Of a DNA stretch of 64,000 bases, positions 47,490 through 58,553 are shown one piece after another (position 1 is the first letter of the stretch; each line of letters begins with the position of its first letter). Origin of the DNA: Isoetes taiwanensis (Eukaryota; Streptophyta; Lycopodiopsida; Isoetales; Isoetaceae); assembly GCA_021234155.1 (NCBI GenBank), contig JAJEKV010000019.1:1312339-1376338 (forward strand). The letters are read 5' to 3'. A program made the translations under genes and the position numbers. The notes under the pieces are model-generated. The model worked only from the letters and a program-made list of their open reading frames with translations, was not told where the DNA came from and ran no database searches.

Positions 47490-47821
47490 CGCGGGGTAAA
47501 AGCATGTTAGGGTGTACCACTTTTGGAACCTGCAAAAGTACATACACTAGGTACTTCTGAACTGGGTACTTTCTCATTTTTCTTTTCATTAAAACTAATA
47601 AAAAAATCCAAAATAAAAGTCAAGGACATGGTAATATTCAAAGTTAAGGTAAAGATAATGCTATCGGAGACCAATATATATATAAAAAGTTCTAAAACAT
47701 ACCTTGTATTGAGATATTATACGCGTACCCAAGATTACCCGGTCACGGTACCTTTTTAGGTACCTTTTTAGTCACTAAATAATACTTTTTAAGGGACACC
47801 CTAACATGCTTTTACCCCGCG
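47490..47821. mobile_element. 324 bp TIR element inside the Helitron
   Basis: Terminal inverted repeats of 22 bp begin GGGTAAAAGCATGTTAGGGT at 47494 and mirror at 47796-47817. The flanks are CGCG on both sides (47490-47493 and 47818-47821), read as a 4 bp target duplication; because CGCG is itself a palindrome, the repeats look 25 bp long. The interior is AT-rich with a repeated GGTACCTTTTTA and no ORF. It sits between the Rep and helicase parts of the RepHel gene. Joining the upstream frame across one CGCG gives an AIG motif, as expected just before the conserved GExFYLR segment; a one-base shift follows. Superfamily unknown. Confidence 0.85.
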
Positions 47822-48278
47822 TCCTTTTCCTCACAATGTTTTGCGTTAATCCTTCTTGCCACTGTTCCACATAAGTTCCGGGACGTAGACACTAACGATG
47901 GATTAAATGGTGTCAATGTATATTGTTCGTAGTATTGGATGCATGCGTAAGTGCATCGAATACTTGATCTAGGGTCGAAGAAAAATACCGATCCAATAAT
48001 GATCTCGTGTTTGGTCGCAATAGATGCAAAGGTAGACATCTAACGTAAGGGGTCTTGTGCGTTATGTCATATGCCATTATCCTCCAAGACCTCCATGGTC
48101 ATTAGGTACCGTGCCTTTAGATACTCGTATCTCATTCCTAGGACCTGCCCTAGTGGTATGCCCTTGTGAACCATCTTCGAGACCTTGACGTGCATCATGG
48201 TTTCTATGTTCGTCATTTACATGCGTGGCTTGTGCAGATTGGGCCCGTGTTTGTTCAGACTGACGGACGGCGACACCC
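47822..48278 (-). pseudogene. Degraded Rep-helicase linker of the Helitron
   Basis: A minus-strand frame at 47812-48039 and frame-broken text up to 48278 join the Rep nuclease block to the helicase. The frame ends at a stop created by the inserted element's terminal repeat. Sequence conservation is low, but position and orientation fit the RepHel linker. Confidence 0.6.
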
Positions 48279-48812
48279 CTACCGTGTTAATCGCGTCTCG
48301 AAAATCTGGAATTTTGCTGTATCAAATCCCTTATATATGTAACCATAGAGGTAAGAGAAGACGTGCACGGTGGATGCGATGTCAACCATAATATGGCAGT
48401 CAAGCTCATGAAGCAAGAATGCGTTGTATGGAACAACCCACGCATCATCTACACTCCTCCTCCTGTATTGCACGTACCCTTTTGAGTCAATGTGTGTTGT
48501 TGGATTTACTGGTTTTGGATAATTATAGCAGCAAGAAGCACCACGTGGAGAGCACCTGTTAGAATGTCTATGAATCATAAATTTTTGGACCTGTGCTCGA
48601 ACAATCGGATCACTTGGTAGCTCTGCAGATATAATCTCATCAACGCATTCTATTGGTATATCTGGTTCTGTACGTAGCACAAGATGAGCGTGTGGAAGTC
48701 CCCGCTTTTGAAACTCCACCACTGTTATTATGTACGATATACGATGAAAGAATTTATGCAACAATTCTTTTAACCGTTGCAATCTTCCATGGAAACACCG
48801 AACAACAATCAT
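48279..48812 (-). pseudogene. Helitron Rep (HUH nuclease) block
   Basis: A 177-codon frame contains the HUH-type motif in QKRGLPHAHLVLRTEPDIP (metal-binding His-Ala-His). Further on come a conserved YNYPKPVN-like segment and, near the end, YLYGYIYKGFD, where the Helitron catalytic tyrosine pair is expected. The tyrosines are present, though the usual YIYKY context is altered. It is flanked by frame breaks on both sides, so a complete Rep is not encoded. Confidence 0.88.
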
Positions 48813-48922
48813 AGGTATATCGGACGATTTTGGCGGGGACCAAGGGCAGCCCGTATTTCCGCCAATCCGTATTCGTCGTCATCGTAATGAACAAAGTTGA
48901 AACCCCTTTGATCTAGAGAGTG

Positions 48923-49204
48923 CTAACGCCGGGCAACCTGCACAGAGCACCATCTCTGACAACCCAGGAACGACGACGGCAAGATAACATCATTTTGTTC
49001 ATTATTTTCTCGCTCAGAATAATCCTCGTCGTATTGTATTCGCCTATTTCTGAAGGTGGATGTCCGAAAGTAATTTAGTCGTCGTCCCTCAATCCTTGAG
49101 TACATATCAACCAAGTACTCTCCACACGGTGACCGGTCGAAGAAACCTATCCTCATGTAATAGCCTTGATCCGTACCATTGCAATTGGGTGAGACCATAT
49201 TCAT
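48923..49204 (-). pseudogene. Helitron N-terminal block, middle part
   Basis: The frame contains IGFFDRSPCGEYLVDMYSRI and ILPSSFLGCQRWCSVQVA. The ILPSSFxGSxRxM pattern is a hallmark of Helitron proteins just before the Rep domain. It continues the block at 49201-50091 after a frameshift. Confidence 0.82.
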
Positions 49205-50091
49205 TCCCGGGACCCCACCCTAATGTACCATCTTGGGAAAAGTAGTGGATATTGCAAGGGTTCGTACATGGGATCAAGGATGTTCATAAAAGTTGGTTCA
49301 CCCTCAGTTTGAGCCCAAAATCCTGCAATTCGAGATGCAATATCAGCCGTATTGTTGACCTCTGCAATTGCTGCTATCTCATCACTCCCAAAAACCCCTG
49401 CAACCGTAATATATGCCGAAGGCATATGCATACTTCCCATTGTTCGAAGGTTTCCAATGAATGGATTTACTTGGTCAAGGACCGAGCCAATAGTTCCAAC
49501 CCATTGGAAGGGTACATGTTGGAGTCCCGCTTGCACATAACGTTGTGAATCATCATATATATACCAATGTATGGGATTTCCTGTATCTCTTGTTGGAAGC
49601 AGTCGATGATATGTACGACCCATGATTGTGACTGACGAAGGGAAGCTCAGGTTGACAAACTCTCCGTCGACTCCAAGCACGCTGAAGCAAAATAATTTAT
49701 TTATTTTTCTACATACTTCATTGAAACCCGGCATCTCGTATAAGTTAACCAATGCACCCGGCAACGGAGGTAGCTGCGGGAGCAACCACTTGCCCTTATT
49801 ACAGCAGAACCCATTTTTTTCAACATTCGCCAGCCGGAATCGGCGAAAGATGCATCGTTTATTCCATGTGCACATTGTGAATGCTTGATGGATTGCCGAT
49901 CGCATATGTTGTGCACGAGCATGCCAGTGTGCAAACACATTTGACACTGGATCGTCATCCATGGTGCTTTCTTCTGTCACATCATGATCGTCCTCCATGG
50001 TGCTTTCTTCTGTCACAGCATGATCTCTTCTAGAGTTTGCATATTGCTCTCTTTCCCTACGGCATATTTCCGCCCTGCCTGCCACGCCCAA
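49201..50091 (-). pseudogene. Helitron-like N-terminal domain
   Basis: A 296-codon frame contains CTWNKRCIFRRFRLANVEKN, NPIHWYIYDDSQRYVQAGLQ and LDPMYEPLQYPLLFPR, matching the Helitron_like_N region that precedes the Rep nuclease (conserved LD..YEPLQYPLLFP). A duplicated segment near its start repeats DHDVTEESTMEDD. The frame is lost at about 49205 through a small indel. Confidence 0.85.
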
Positions 50092-50139
50092 TCGAGCATA
50101 CCATCCTGATCTGTATGTACTCTGCTCACCTACAACTCC

Positions 50140-50660
50140 CGATGAAGTCGCGCGTAACTCGCTGTCATCGACAGACGAAACTCCCAGATTTGGAGGAGGC
50201 TCACATATTTGAATTCCAAGCGTGGGTGGGGAACAACTCTCCCCCTACGATATATGCCTGGCAGAATTCGCTCTCCCTCCCCCACCCGTTCACTGGCGTT
50301 AGATCTACGCCCAGTTCTCTCACCAAGTGCTTTCAGATTTGCATATCGGCCCTATCCCTATCGATTCTATGGCATTGCGAGTTGAGCTCGATGCGGTCAT
50401 GGCGTAACTCTCGGGTCACCACCGGCAGCATCAAACTCCTAGATTTGGAGGAGGCTCTCATATTTCAATTCCAAGCGTGGGTGGGGAACAATTCCCACCC
50501 CTACGATATATGCCTGGCAGAATTCGCTCTCCCTCCCCCACCCGTTCAGCCTGACGTCGTCTAGCGCGTTCTCTCGCAAGTGCTCGCAGATTTGCATATC
50601 GTCCTGTCCCTATCGGTTCTACATGCTAAGTGAAGTTGAGCTCGATCGACGGTATCTTCC
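50140..50660. repeat. 250 bp tandem repeat, about two copies
   Basis: Two copies about 248 bp apart share AGATTTGGAGGAGGCTC, CCAAGCGTGGGTGGGGAACA, CGATATATGCCTGGCAGAAT and a CAGATTTGCATATCG end. The copies are 85-90 percent alike by eye. The array lies just 5' of the Helitron N-terminal block on the minus strand and may be part of the Helitron's 5' region. Confidence 0.85.
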
Positions 50661-51254
50661 ATAATGAATTCGATATAAAGAAAACTTACATGTTTTGCTC
50701 ATCCAATAACGTATCCTCGCGGGTGGTATGTAATCACAACGAGCTTGGGTGTCTGCAATGGGAATCGAGAAAATGGCAGTGTTAACATAGTTATTCATTA
50801 ATTATACGTTACTTAACGAGCTTAATTAACAACGAGCTTAATGTAATAGTTTTTCTTTGATTCAATATCTCCATAACATGTCCATAACGTGGCATGTTTA
50901 AGTAATCATCATAACCATATAGATATTTTATAATATATGAGTTAACATGATTATATGATTAGCATAGGATGGTAGTGTTCACATAACTATCCATAATTAT
51001 ACGTTACAAATTATTTTTTGTATGTCACCTACAAAAATGGCATAATGCATAGCCCATCTCACAATGTGTGTAGTATGTCATGAGCCTAATATAATGGTTT
51101 TACTTTGAGTCCATACCTCCATAATATGTCCATAAAATATGACATGTTTATATAATCATCATAAGCGTATAGATATCTCATAATACGTCTACAGACTAAC
51201 ATGAGTATTTGACTATTTCAATATAGATATACGAAGTGATCAAGTCATCCGTAA
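50661..51254. other. No recognisable gene
   Basis: AT-rich text with internal similarity (for example CCATAACATGTCCATAA and a related segment near 51118). It separates the Helitron coding blocks from the two ORFs upstream. Confidence 0.4.
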
Positions 51255-51716
51255 TTATCCTTCTACTTCTGCTTGCATGACAGCCTCGCTAGCCTCAACA
51301 ATCTGCAACAGTCGGTGGAGACGGGTTAGCTGCGCAGCGAGCCGCTTAATACTGATTGAAATAGTAATAGAACCCTTAGATACTTTATCTAGCTCTTCAG
51401 AGAGCCTGTCCACTTGCGTCTGCAATTTCCTAGTCATCGCCGGAGGAGGACGTTTCCTATGGGATGCTATATGCAAGGCAATCTGGTTTCGTGCATGCTT
51501 TTGAAGGTTTCCCTTCCTAGCAGTCATCCGAGTCACAGTACGACTATTCTGCTCTTTCTCCAAATGCGCACCCGTATCAGGGATAACCGAGGACTGAGTA
51601 ATCCCATTCTCTACTTCGGCTATAGACTCAGAGGTCAGTTCTATCAATTCCGCCATACTACAATGCAAGAGACAAAAGGTCATATTAAAATAGCTCCAAC
51701 ACATTGCCAACCCCAT
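51255..51716 (-). CDS. Unidentified coiled-coil ORF
   Basis: A 153-codon minus-strand frame. A start at the internal Met (about 51656) giving MAELIELTSESIAE is more natural than the first Met. The middle is basic (RKGNLQKHARN, ASHRKRPPP). The last 55 residues have heptad-like leucines (LQTQVDRLSEELDKV, IKRLAAQLTRLHRLLQIVEA), predicting a coiled coil. No family is recognised. It is on the same strand as the Helitron, about 1.2 kb upstream, and downstream of a TATA box at 52550, so it could be a Helitron accessory gene, a captured host fragment or part of an unrelated transcription unit. Confidence 0.4.
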   Translation of the reverse strand: MGLAMCWSYFNMTFCLLHCSMAELIELTSESIAEVENGITQSSVIPDTGAHLEKEQNSRTVTRMTARKGNLQKHARNQIALHIASHRKRPPPAMTRKLQTQVDRLSEELDKVSKGSITISISIKRLAAQLTRLHRLLQIVEASEAVMQAEVEG

Positions 51717-51807
51717 AACTCAACTTGACACTACATAGATGTTAAGTTCAATATTGAAATATTATAAAGGTACATTCAATGTTCCAGATCAATTGGTAAC
51801 CATAGAT

Positions 51808-52122
51808 TCACGTGTCACTGAATAATCCAATATCAATCCTACCATCCACCATTTCAGAGTCCACTTTGAAGATACCTGCTGTACCAAGAGAGCCACAACC
51901 CATGTACTTCTCAAGATAATAACTTATAATAATTGATGGATAATGTGTTTCCCTCATCTCTAGTTTACTGAGAAGGGAGTTAGGGACAAAACGTTCTACA
52001 ACTAGAGTATCGAAAAGGAGTTGTGAAGTTCCCTCAATCCAACCACATTCTACGTGGTATAATCCATCTCCCTTTGCTATAACTGTTATATATAGAAATT
52101 TTTTAATCTCAGATGTCGACAT
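51808..52122 (-). CDS. Unidentified small ORF
   Basis: A 104-codon minus-strand frame starting MSTSEIKKFLYITVIAKGDG and containing LEKYMGCGSLGTAGIFKVDSE. Composition is that of a folded protein, but I do not recognise it. It ends 92 nt before the coiled-coil ORF on the same strand, so the two may be exons or ORFs of one transcript starting below the TATA box near 52550. Confidence 0.35.
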   Translation of the reverse strand: MSTSEIKKFLYITVIAKGDGLYHVECGWIEGTSQLLFDTLVVERFVPNSLLSKLEMRETHYPSIIISYYLEKYMGCGSLGTAGIFKVDSEMVDGRIDIGLFSDT

Positions 52123-52163
52123 GACAATGGTCTTCTAAATGGTATGCCCATCTGAAAGCAATG

Positions 52164-52477
52164 GACACTATCAACTCACAAACCTAATAGCATTCAAATA
52201 AGTTGAAGTTTGGTGGATTAATTGAAGTAAGAAGTACCAATGGGTAGCAAACAATAGGGTAGGGAATATAGGGACGCAATGGGAAGTATAGCAATGCAAG
52301 AAGGAAGAAAAAATGTAAAAGACACTATCAACTCACAAACCTAATAGCATTCAAGTAAGTTGAAGTTTGGTGGATTAATTGAAGCAAGAAGTACCAATGG
52401 GTAGCAAACAATAGGGTAGGGAATATAGGGATGCAATGGGAAGTATAGCAATGCAAGAAGGAAGAAAAAATGTAAAA
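52164..52477. repeat. 157 bp perfect-spacing tandem duplication
   Basis: 52164-52320 and 52321-52477 are near-identical (three or four differences), starting GACACTATCAACTCACAAAC. This is a recent tandem duplication lying between a TATA box and the first ORF on the minus strand, so it would lie in a 5' UTR or intron. Confidence 0.95.
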
Positions 52478-52548
52478 GTTATACCTTAGAAGCCTGGAGT
52501 GTGAGGAGTCGAGCGCCCGAAGTGAGTTGAGGCATTCGAGAATGCACC

Positions 52549-52558
52549 CTATTTATAC
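52549..52558 (-). promoter_or_regulatory. TATA box for minus-strand transcription
   Basis: The minus strand reads GTATAAATAGGG, a strong plant TATA box, followed about 30 nt later by a C/T-rich start-site-like region (about 52520). It would drive transcription through the tandem duplication and the two unidentified ORFs toward the Helitron. Inferred from sequence only. Confidence 0.55.
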
Positions 52559-52851
52559 ACCCATCTTATGGCACGTTTTTTAATTTAGAACAACACATGA
52601 GAAACACAAGGTGATGAGATAAGAGCAATTGGCAACGAAGATGCGCCATCCTCCGCCAAATATCTACGTAATCATTGGTCTGTATGGAGGCTCCCTTCCC
52701 ATGAAGATCTGGATAGGATGTTCAATAAATGCCTTTATCAAGGTAATGTATTCCAGTTCCGTTAAAGCCTTTATTTCATTGCACGTCATTAATTGCAAGT
52801 GACGTCCTCACCGTCGTACGAACCCTTATAGTAGATATAGTTTATGCACAG

Positions 52852-52972
52852 AAGCCATGGTTCATGCCACAGTAGTTGGGCAAATAGCTTGAAGCCATGG
52901 TTCATGCCACAGCCGATTGGAGCAGCAGGCTCGAAGCCATGGTTCATGCCACAACCGATTGGAGCAAAGGGC
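52852..52972 (+). repeat. Minisatellite, three 40 bp units
   Basis: The unit GAAGCCATGGTTCATGCCAC followed by A..CGATTGGAGCA is present three times (about 52852, 52891 and 52933). The repeat creates open frames in several phases (KPWFMPQPIGA and MVHATADWSS types) that are probably not genes. Confidence 0.85.
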
Positions 52973-55900
52973 TCCCCTTCGCTTCCTCCTCCGGCAGCCC
53001 CAAGGCCCCTCGGCTATGGCTTTATCATTGTATCTGCGACAGCGGTTCACAATTGCAATTCGCAGAAGCAGTTCACAATTCCCCAATGCCAAATCCATCG
53101 ATCTCAGGTCGCGAGCCATCTCTTGCAATTTCACTGATATCTGGTATGTCTTGGTGGGTTTGGACCCACGGGGATAGATGATATTATTAAAGAATGACGT
53201 CTTGCTTGGATTAGATTATAGTACCTGGTCATGTTTGAGTTCGTTAGATTGTTCTGAGCAGATAGTACAGTCATGATTGGCCAAGATATTGACCGATTGG
53301 GCGATTTAGAATTTAATGCCAACTAGCTTCGATTGAATTGAATCCGGGTCTGTTGTGTGCTATATATTCTAGGTGCCACTGGAAGATGGGTTCAAGGAGG
53401 CGATGGCTCCAAAGAAGAGAAAGTTTGAGGAGATGATCTCCAGTTTGTCTTGAAGATAATCTTCGGGGCCAAAAACCGACCATGTAATTGATCCGGTTAG
53501 TGGTGGTTGATAGCTGGATTGTTGATGAGCAAGGAGATTGTTGGAATGGATTTATGGAAGACAATGTGGGCGGTTAAATGGAATCATGGAAGATAAAAGC
53601 GACCAAGCATGATCCCTGGCTCTATCATTGATGTGAACGAGGATGAATTGGATGACTTGATTCTTCCGATCTTGACTTTGAACTACCAAGAGATTGAAGC
53701 ATTTGAACTAACCAACTATTAGGAAGAGGGCCCCGATCTTCCCCGTCTTTCCATATTTACTTGGACATGACAATGTCATCGTTTGCAATAGTCATTTGTT
53801 TAGATCCCTGGCGGAGAAGTTGATGAATATGGCCGTTGTAAGATCTGCACGAAAAGAATGGGTCGTGGAATACTCATGTTAGCTTGAGGGAAGTTGGTGA
53901 GGGAAGATATCTTAGCTTGAGGCAACGAGAATGATGAGATAAGGGGTTAAATTTGGCCGAGTACATATCCAAAAAAAATCATGGAAAGTTTCATGATCAC
54001 CGCTTAATTTTGATGCATAACTAGTGTGTACTTTACTAACAAGAATATATGGCGGATTAATATGTGTAAGATAACGCATCAAGTCTATCTTCCGGTGCAT
54101 TACCACTGCCTTTTTTGTTCTTATTGCCTTGTTGATCTTTAGGAAAAATCATTCCCTGCTTACAACCTCCTCAATTAATTTTCGCCTATGATCAGAAACT
54201 TTCTCGGTGTACTCATAACGTCCACTTTTCCATTCACCGTGGTACAACATTCCCGTGCTTTTTGGGTGGTTCCAACACCGCCTCCAAGGTTACCATCCTT
54301 GAGCACCGCCTTTGGTTTCAAAACCGGGAAAGCCGTAAGGGGCACATGTAAGGGGCTCTCGGGTTCCCCATCCCTTCATCGATTTCACCATATTTTAGTC
54401 CCTCAAACATTGACTCTCGTTCTACTCTTGCCTATTTACGTAGCGGGGATGCGTAAATCCGGCATCTGAAGTAGCCTTTTCTTCTGTATTTGTAGCCCGA
54501 TGCATCCCAGAATCAAAAGCTGGCCGCCCAAACAGGGGAAAGAGGATAAAGGTGGACGTTGAAGCTAATAAACGGAAAGCCTATATATATCCACAAACAT
54601 TTTTTGCTACATGCTACGTTTTTCTTGCTATAGTTCGTGGTCCATCCCATCCCTTCCTCATGCATTTAGGGTGGTCGTTGGCAGCAGTCTCACAAACAGG
54701 ACGCCGGAGTTGGAGCTTCTAACTATGGCGATAAAAAAAAATAGTGCACTAATATTTTTTTATTTTATTTTATTTATGATTTTTAAATAATCCCTTACGA
54801 ATATTAAGGGTCAATTAGATCGAAACTCAAAAAAGAAATAAGCATCTTTAGAGATGAAAGACAAGGTCACCAACTGTGGGGGGGTACTTTTTTCACGTGA
54901 TTACGAGCCCAGCCCTCCCACTACCCCACCCCCCTCCCCCCTCCCCCCTTTTATGTTGTGGTTACCCCTGCATACTTGCAATAATATCTGCATTGTTGCT
55001 TTGTTTTTGAAGAACAACAATGATGTATATATTCATTGAATCACAAAAAACCAAAAAGCATCCAAATGGAAAGCCTATGAAAACATCATATCCAAAGCAC
55101 AATGAAACCACCCATACGCATTGCCTTGCTGCCGTCATCTCTCCATATTGTCCCTTCATTTAAATTAGTTAAATGGATCAAACAAAGTTATACAAATTAC
55201 GTCTCGGGATACAGTACTTGAGATGCAGAAAATTGACACCCAAGGCACACTATATCTGGGGTTGTATCGTGTTCCTCGGAGAGATTGGTTTTTCTTATTA
55301 ATCAAGCCTCGAGATACAATGTTGAGACAACTCCAGTAAACACAAACCTCTTCTTGTTTAATAAACGCCTAAATGGATCCCTAAAATTTCATGTAGCTCC
55401 TTATGGATGTGCATAACAAATTACTATGAAATTTGTTAAGGGAACCAATGCATATCTAGGTCCAAAATTCGAGTTGCAAATGCTGAGCTACGTGTGCAGA
55501 TGTCGGGCTATACACCGCATATACAGAGATTTGAATGGACGAAATAGAAGACAGATGCCGGACTTGAACATATTTTTGGCTGCCGGTCACATGGTTTCTT
55601 CTCAAGCGAATGGTCCGACTACCTCCTTTAGTTGAATGAGAGGAAATCACTTATTGTACCGAGCGATTCTCGAGATGCATGTGGGAATTTCATTGGATTA
55701 AATAATTTCTTGGCCGTTGATCAAAAAATAAGGAGATCCTACACCATGGAATAAAAACAGATAACATAGCATGGCACGTAAACAAGCTAGAATTGCAACA
55801 ATTGTTTTAGAGGGTGTTAGGCAAGCGTGCTAATTATTTCCAATCTTTCCTTGTCCAAGATTCTTAAAGTGGTGCACTATTTGGTACACCCCATATGTCA

Positions 55901-56013
55901 TCCAAACCAGTGTTTTATTTTTGTGTTTTTCAAACAACTCAACGGCCGAGATTCGTCGTCGACAATTTCTAATCAATTTTGAACTATTTAATTTATCTTT
56001 AGGGTATGCAGCA
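52973..56013. other. No recognisable gene
   Basis: Mixed text with short frames on both strands and no known domains. C-runs occur at 54919-54950. The right end grades into the RPL5 promoter. Confidence 0.4.
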
Positions 56014-56014
56014 T

Positions 56015-56023
56015 TTAGGGTTT
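56015..56023 (+). promoter_or_regulatory. Telo-box of the RPL5 promoter
   Basis: TTAGGGTTT (complement AAACCCTAA) lies 62 nt before the inferred start codon. Telo-boxes are typical of plant ribosomal protein gene promoters and 5' leaders and support growth-linked expression. A second TTTAGGG lies at 55998-56004. Confidence 0.75.
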
Positions 56024-56084
56024 AGGCCGCAGGACGAACACAACATCCAATCGGAGGCGCAATTTGTGAGCAACCCGGCACTAT

Positions 56085-57629
56085 GGTACTTCACCTTCCT
56101 TCCGTTCCATGTTCAGGAGATCGAAACTATTTTCTGTTTTGTATTAACTGCATGTTTAGATCCGGTAAGTTTTATCAAGTATTCAGATCTTTTCTGATCA
56201 GTTTTTTCTGCCAATGCTTTAGCCGTTCGTCAAATCGCAGAGGACCAAGGCCTACTTCAAAAGGTTTCAGGTCAAATACAAGCGTAGAAGAGGTGCGTGG
56301 TCCTGAAAAAAGCTCTTTCACTTGTTAGAAAATCATTCCATGGTTTTCTTTTGTAACAGCTGGAAAAACGGATTACCGAGCCAGAATTCGGCTTACTACT
56401 CAAGATAAAAACAAGTACAATACTCCCAAGTATCGATATGTTGTGAGATTTGTATCCTTTGAAACTTACCATATGCAGACTTTGAAACGTCCATTATGGA
56501 GTTAAAGCATTTTTGCATATGTCTTCGGCATTGTTCCCCATAATTCTCTAACCAGACAAATCAAGATATCATTTGTCAAATTGCATATGCAACATTGGCA
56601 GGTGATGTCATTATGGCTGCTGCGTATTCGCATGAGCTGCCACGCTACGGTCTTAAAGTTGGTCTGACCAACTATTCTGCAGGTTGGTGTTGTAGTTGTC
56701 TGGGCAAGTAGACTTGTCATTCACTACTAATAATATCTGTTCCAGCCTATTGCACTGGTCTCCTGCTTGCCAGGAGGTTGCTGAAGCAAATGGAATTGGA
56801 TACACAGTACGAAGGAAATGTTGAGGTAATTTGAGTATTATACATATGCGCACTATGATTAGGCTGAAAAAAATGTTATTCTTCTCAGGCATCTGGTGAA
56901 GACTATAATGTTGAGCCTGATGGTGAAAGGCGTCCATTCCGGGCGTTGCTTGATGTCGGGCTTCTGCGGACAACTACTGGAAATCGTGTATTTGGAGCAT
57001 TGAAGGTCTGCCATCTTGAACTTAATGGTGAATCTAATTGTACATGGAGCTCTGTTCTTACCATAAACAGAATTTCAGGGTGCACTTGATGGTGGTCTTG
57101 ACATACCCCACAGTGAGAAACGATTTGCAGGATTCAGTAAAGAGGACAAGAGTCTGAATGCTGATGTTCACCGTAAATATATATTTGGGTCTCACGTTGC
57201 AGACTATATGAAGGTGATATCTTGTGGTACTAGAAACGTGTTTTTAATTGTTTGCAGATTATAACACATAAATTTGCTCGTATAGGAGCTAAGAGATTCA
57301 GAACCTGAGAAGTACCAATCACACTTCAGTAAGTATATTGCAGAAGGCGTTGAGCCTGAGGCCATGGAAGCATTATATGCTGGCGTTCATGCTGCCATTC
57401 GTGCTGATCCTACAATAAAACACACTGAGAAACATCCTCCTCAAGTGAAGAGAGCGTAAGTCATTTTTTTCTTGGACCCGGCAATTTCAGGACTCGTATG
57501 TTCCACTTCTTTTGCATGACTTTGCTGGCTTATTGTTGCAGCTGGAAAATCAAGAAGCTGACATACGAACAACGAAAAGCAAATCTTATTGCTCGGATCA
57601 AGGCAATGAGCCAAGAAGATGACGACTAG
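56085..57629 (+). CDS. 60S ribosomal protein L5 (uL18), 9 exons
   Basis: Encodes 60S ribosomal protein L5 (uL18), which binds 5S rRNA and, with RPL11, forms the 5S RNP of the large subunit. Exons by eye: 56085-56087, 56223-56292, 56360-56451, 56556-56682, 56746-56825, 56889-57005, 57079-57213, 57286-57455, 57542-57629. All introns are GT/AG, all phases agree, and the total is 882 nt (293 residues plus stop), the usual length. Recognisable parts are [94 protein letters not shown] and a C-terminal [19 protein letters not shown] plus acidic end. The start codon is exactly the last three bases of exon 1 (ATG|GTACTT). The gene looks intact. Confidence 0.93.
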
Positions 57630-58553
57630 GCTTTACATAACTGACAACTAACTGAGTCTGCTGCTTTTTTATATGGTATTAGGAGAATGGGAAGAGGCTA
57701 CTCAATTCGGCATTTATCATGTTATAGATCAAAAGTATTGTTTGTGTATGGTGCTGCCTGGAAGGCACAGGTTGATTACAAGAAAAGCAATCAATATAGC
57801 ATTGTTATGCTTCTACAAATGCAATCTCTTTGCTTAGTGTTTCAAAAATGAAAATTCGCAGAAACCGGGTCTGAACATTACATAAACTGCAGCAATAACC
57901 ATTGTCAGAGCACTGAAAAAAGTCCTGAGCTTCATAGGTAATACTGGGCATTTGAATATCCAACTTAATGGTTACAAGCATAAACTGGCATCCCTTTCAA
58001 CACCTTCATGAGTTATTGAAATGAGCATCCTCTTTACAGTAATATTAAGCGGCTGAGGATACACTTACCATTGTTTGGCTCCTGTCCTCTGGGATCACCC
58101 AAAAAATCCCTCCGGGGTTCCACAGTCAACTGTGCATTCTAACCAGCAGACAGTCATGTGCCTCCCTCTCCAGTATTCTTATCAACTGTAGCTTAGGATG
58201 CATTTTTCTTTTCTGTTGAATCTTATGCAGCTGGAAATTTCAAATTAACGTATCTTTCATTTTGTTGAGAAAATGCCTAAGCCAATGCAAGACTACACTT
58301 ATACAACTCCGTTTACATTTAAATTCAAGTCAAATGCCTTGGACTGGACAATCAACACATTAATTTGAATAGAATTAAAGTCGTTTTGCTCTAGGGTAGA
58401 GTATGTTATTGGATTAAATTACGGAAGTTCTGCTTTAGGGTATCGAAGAAATAATATAGATAGATAGATAGTTGCTTTAACATTAGCCATATCAAAATGA
58501 TTGATTTATAAATTTCAGCCTTCAAAATGATTGATTTTAAATTTCAGCCCATA
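57630..58553. other. Convergent intergenic region
   Basis: It holds the 3' ends of RPL5 (plus) and the DPY30-like gene (minus). A (TAGA)n microsatellite is at about 58456-58471, and the text TCAAAATGATTGAT is repeated near 58492 and 58523. No gene seen. Confidence 0.5.

Larger units (their letters stand above)
45608..50091 (-). mobile_element. Helitron (RepHel), minus strand
   Basis: Ordered minus-strand blocks match a plant Helitron. They are an N-terminal Helitron-like domain (50091-49201), a second block (49204-48923, with FFDRSPCGEYLVDMYSRIEG), the HUH Rep nuclease block (48812-48279) and a PIF1-type helicase (47482-45608). Helitrons move by rolling-circle replication using Rep and helicase. 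The Rep part is broken by frameshifts and by a 324 bp inserted element; the helicase is open. I could not fix the TC 5' end or the CTRR hairpin 3' end, so the limits given are those of recognised coding sequence. Confidence 0.88.

Noticed and set aside
52844-53181. Overlapping plus-strand ORFs with KPWFMPQP repeats
   Set aside because: They follow from the 40 bp minisatellite in several frames. No start context or downstream domain supports a gene.
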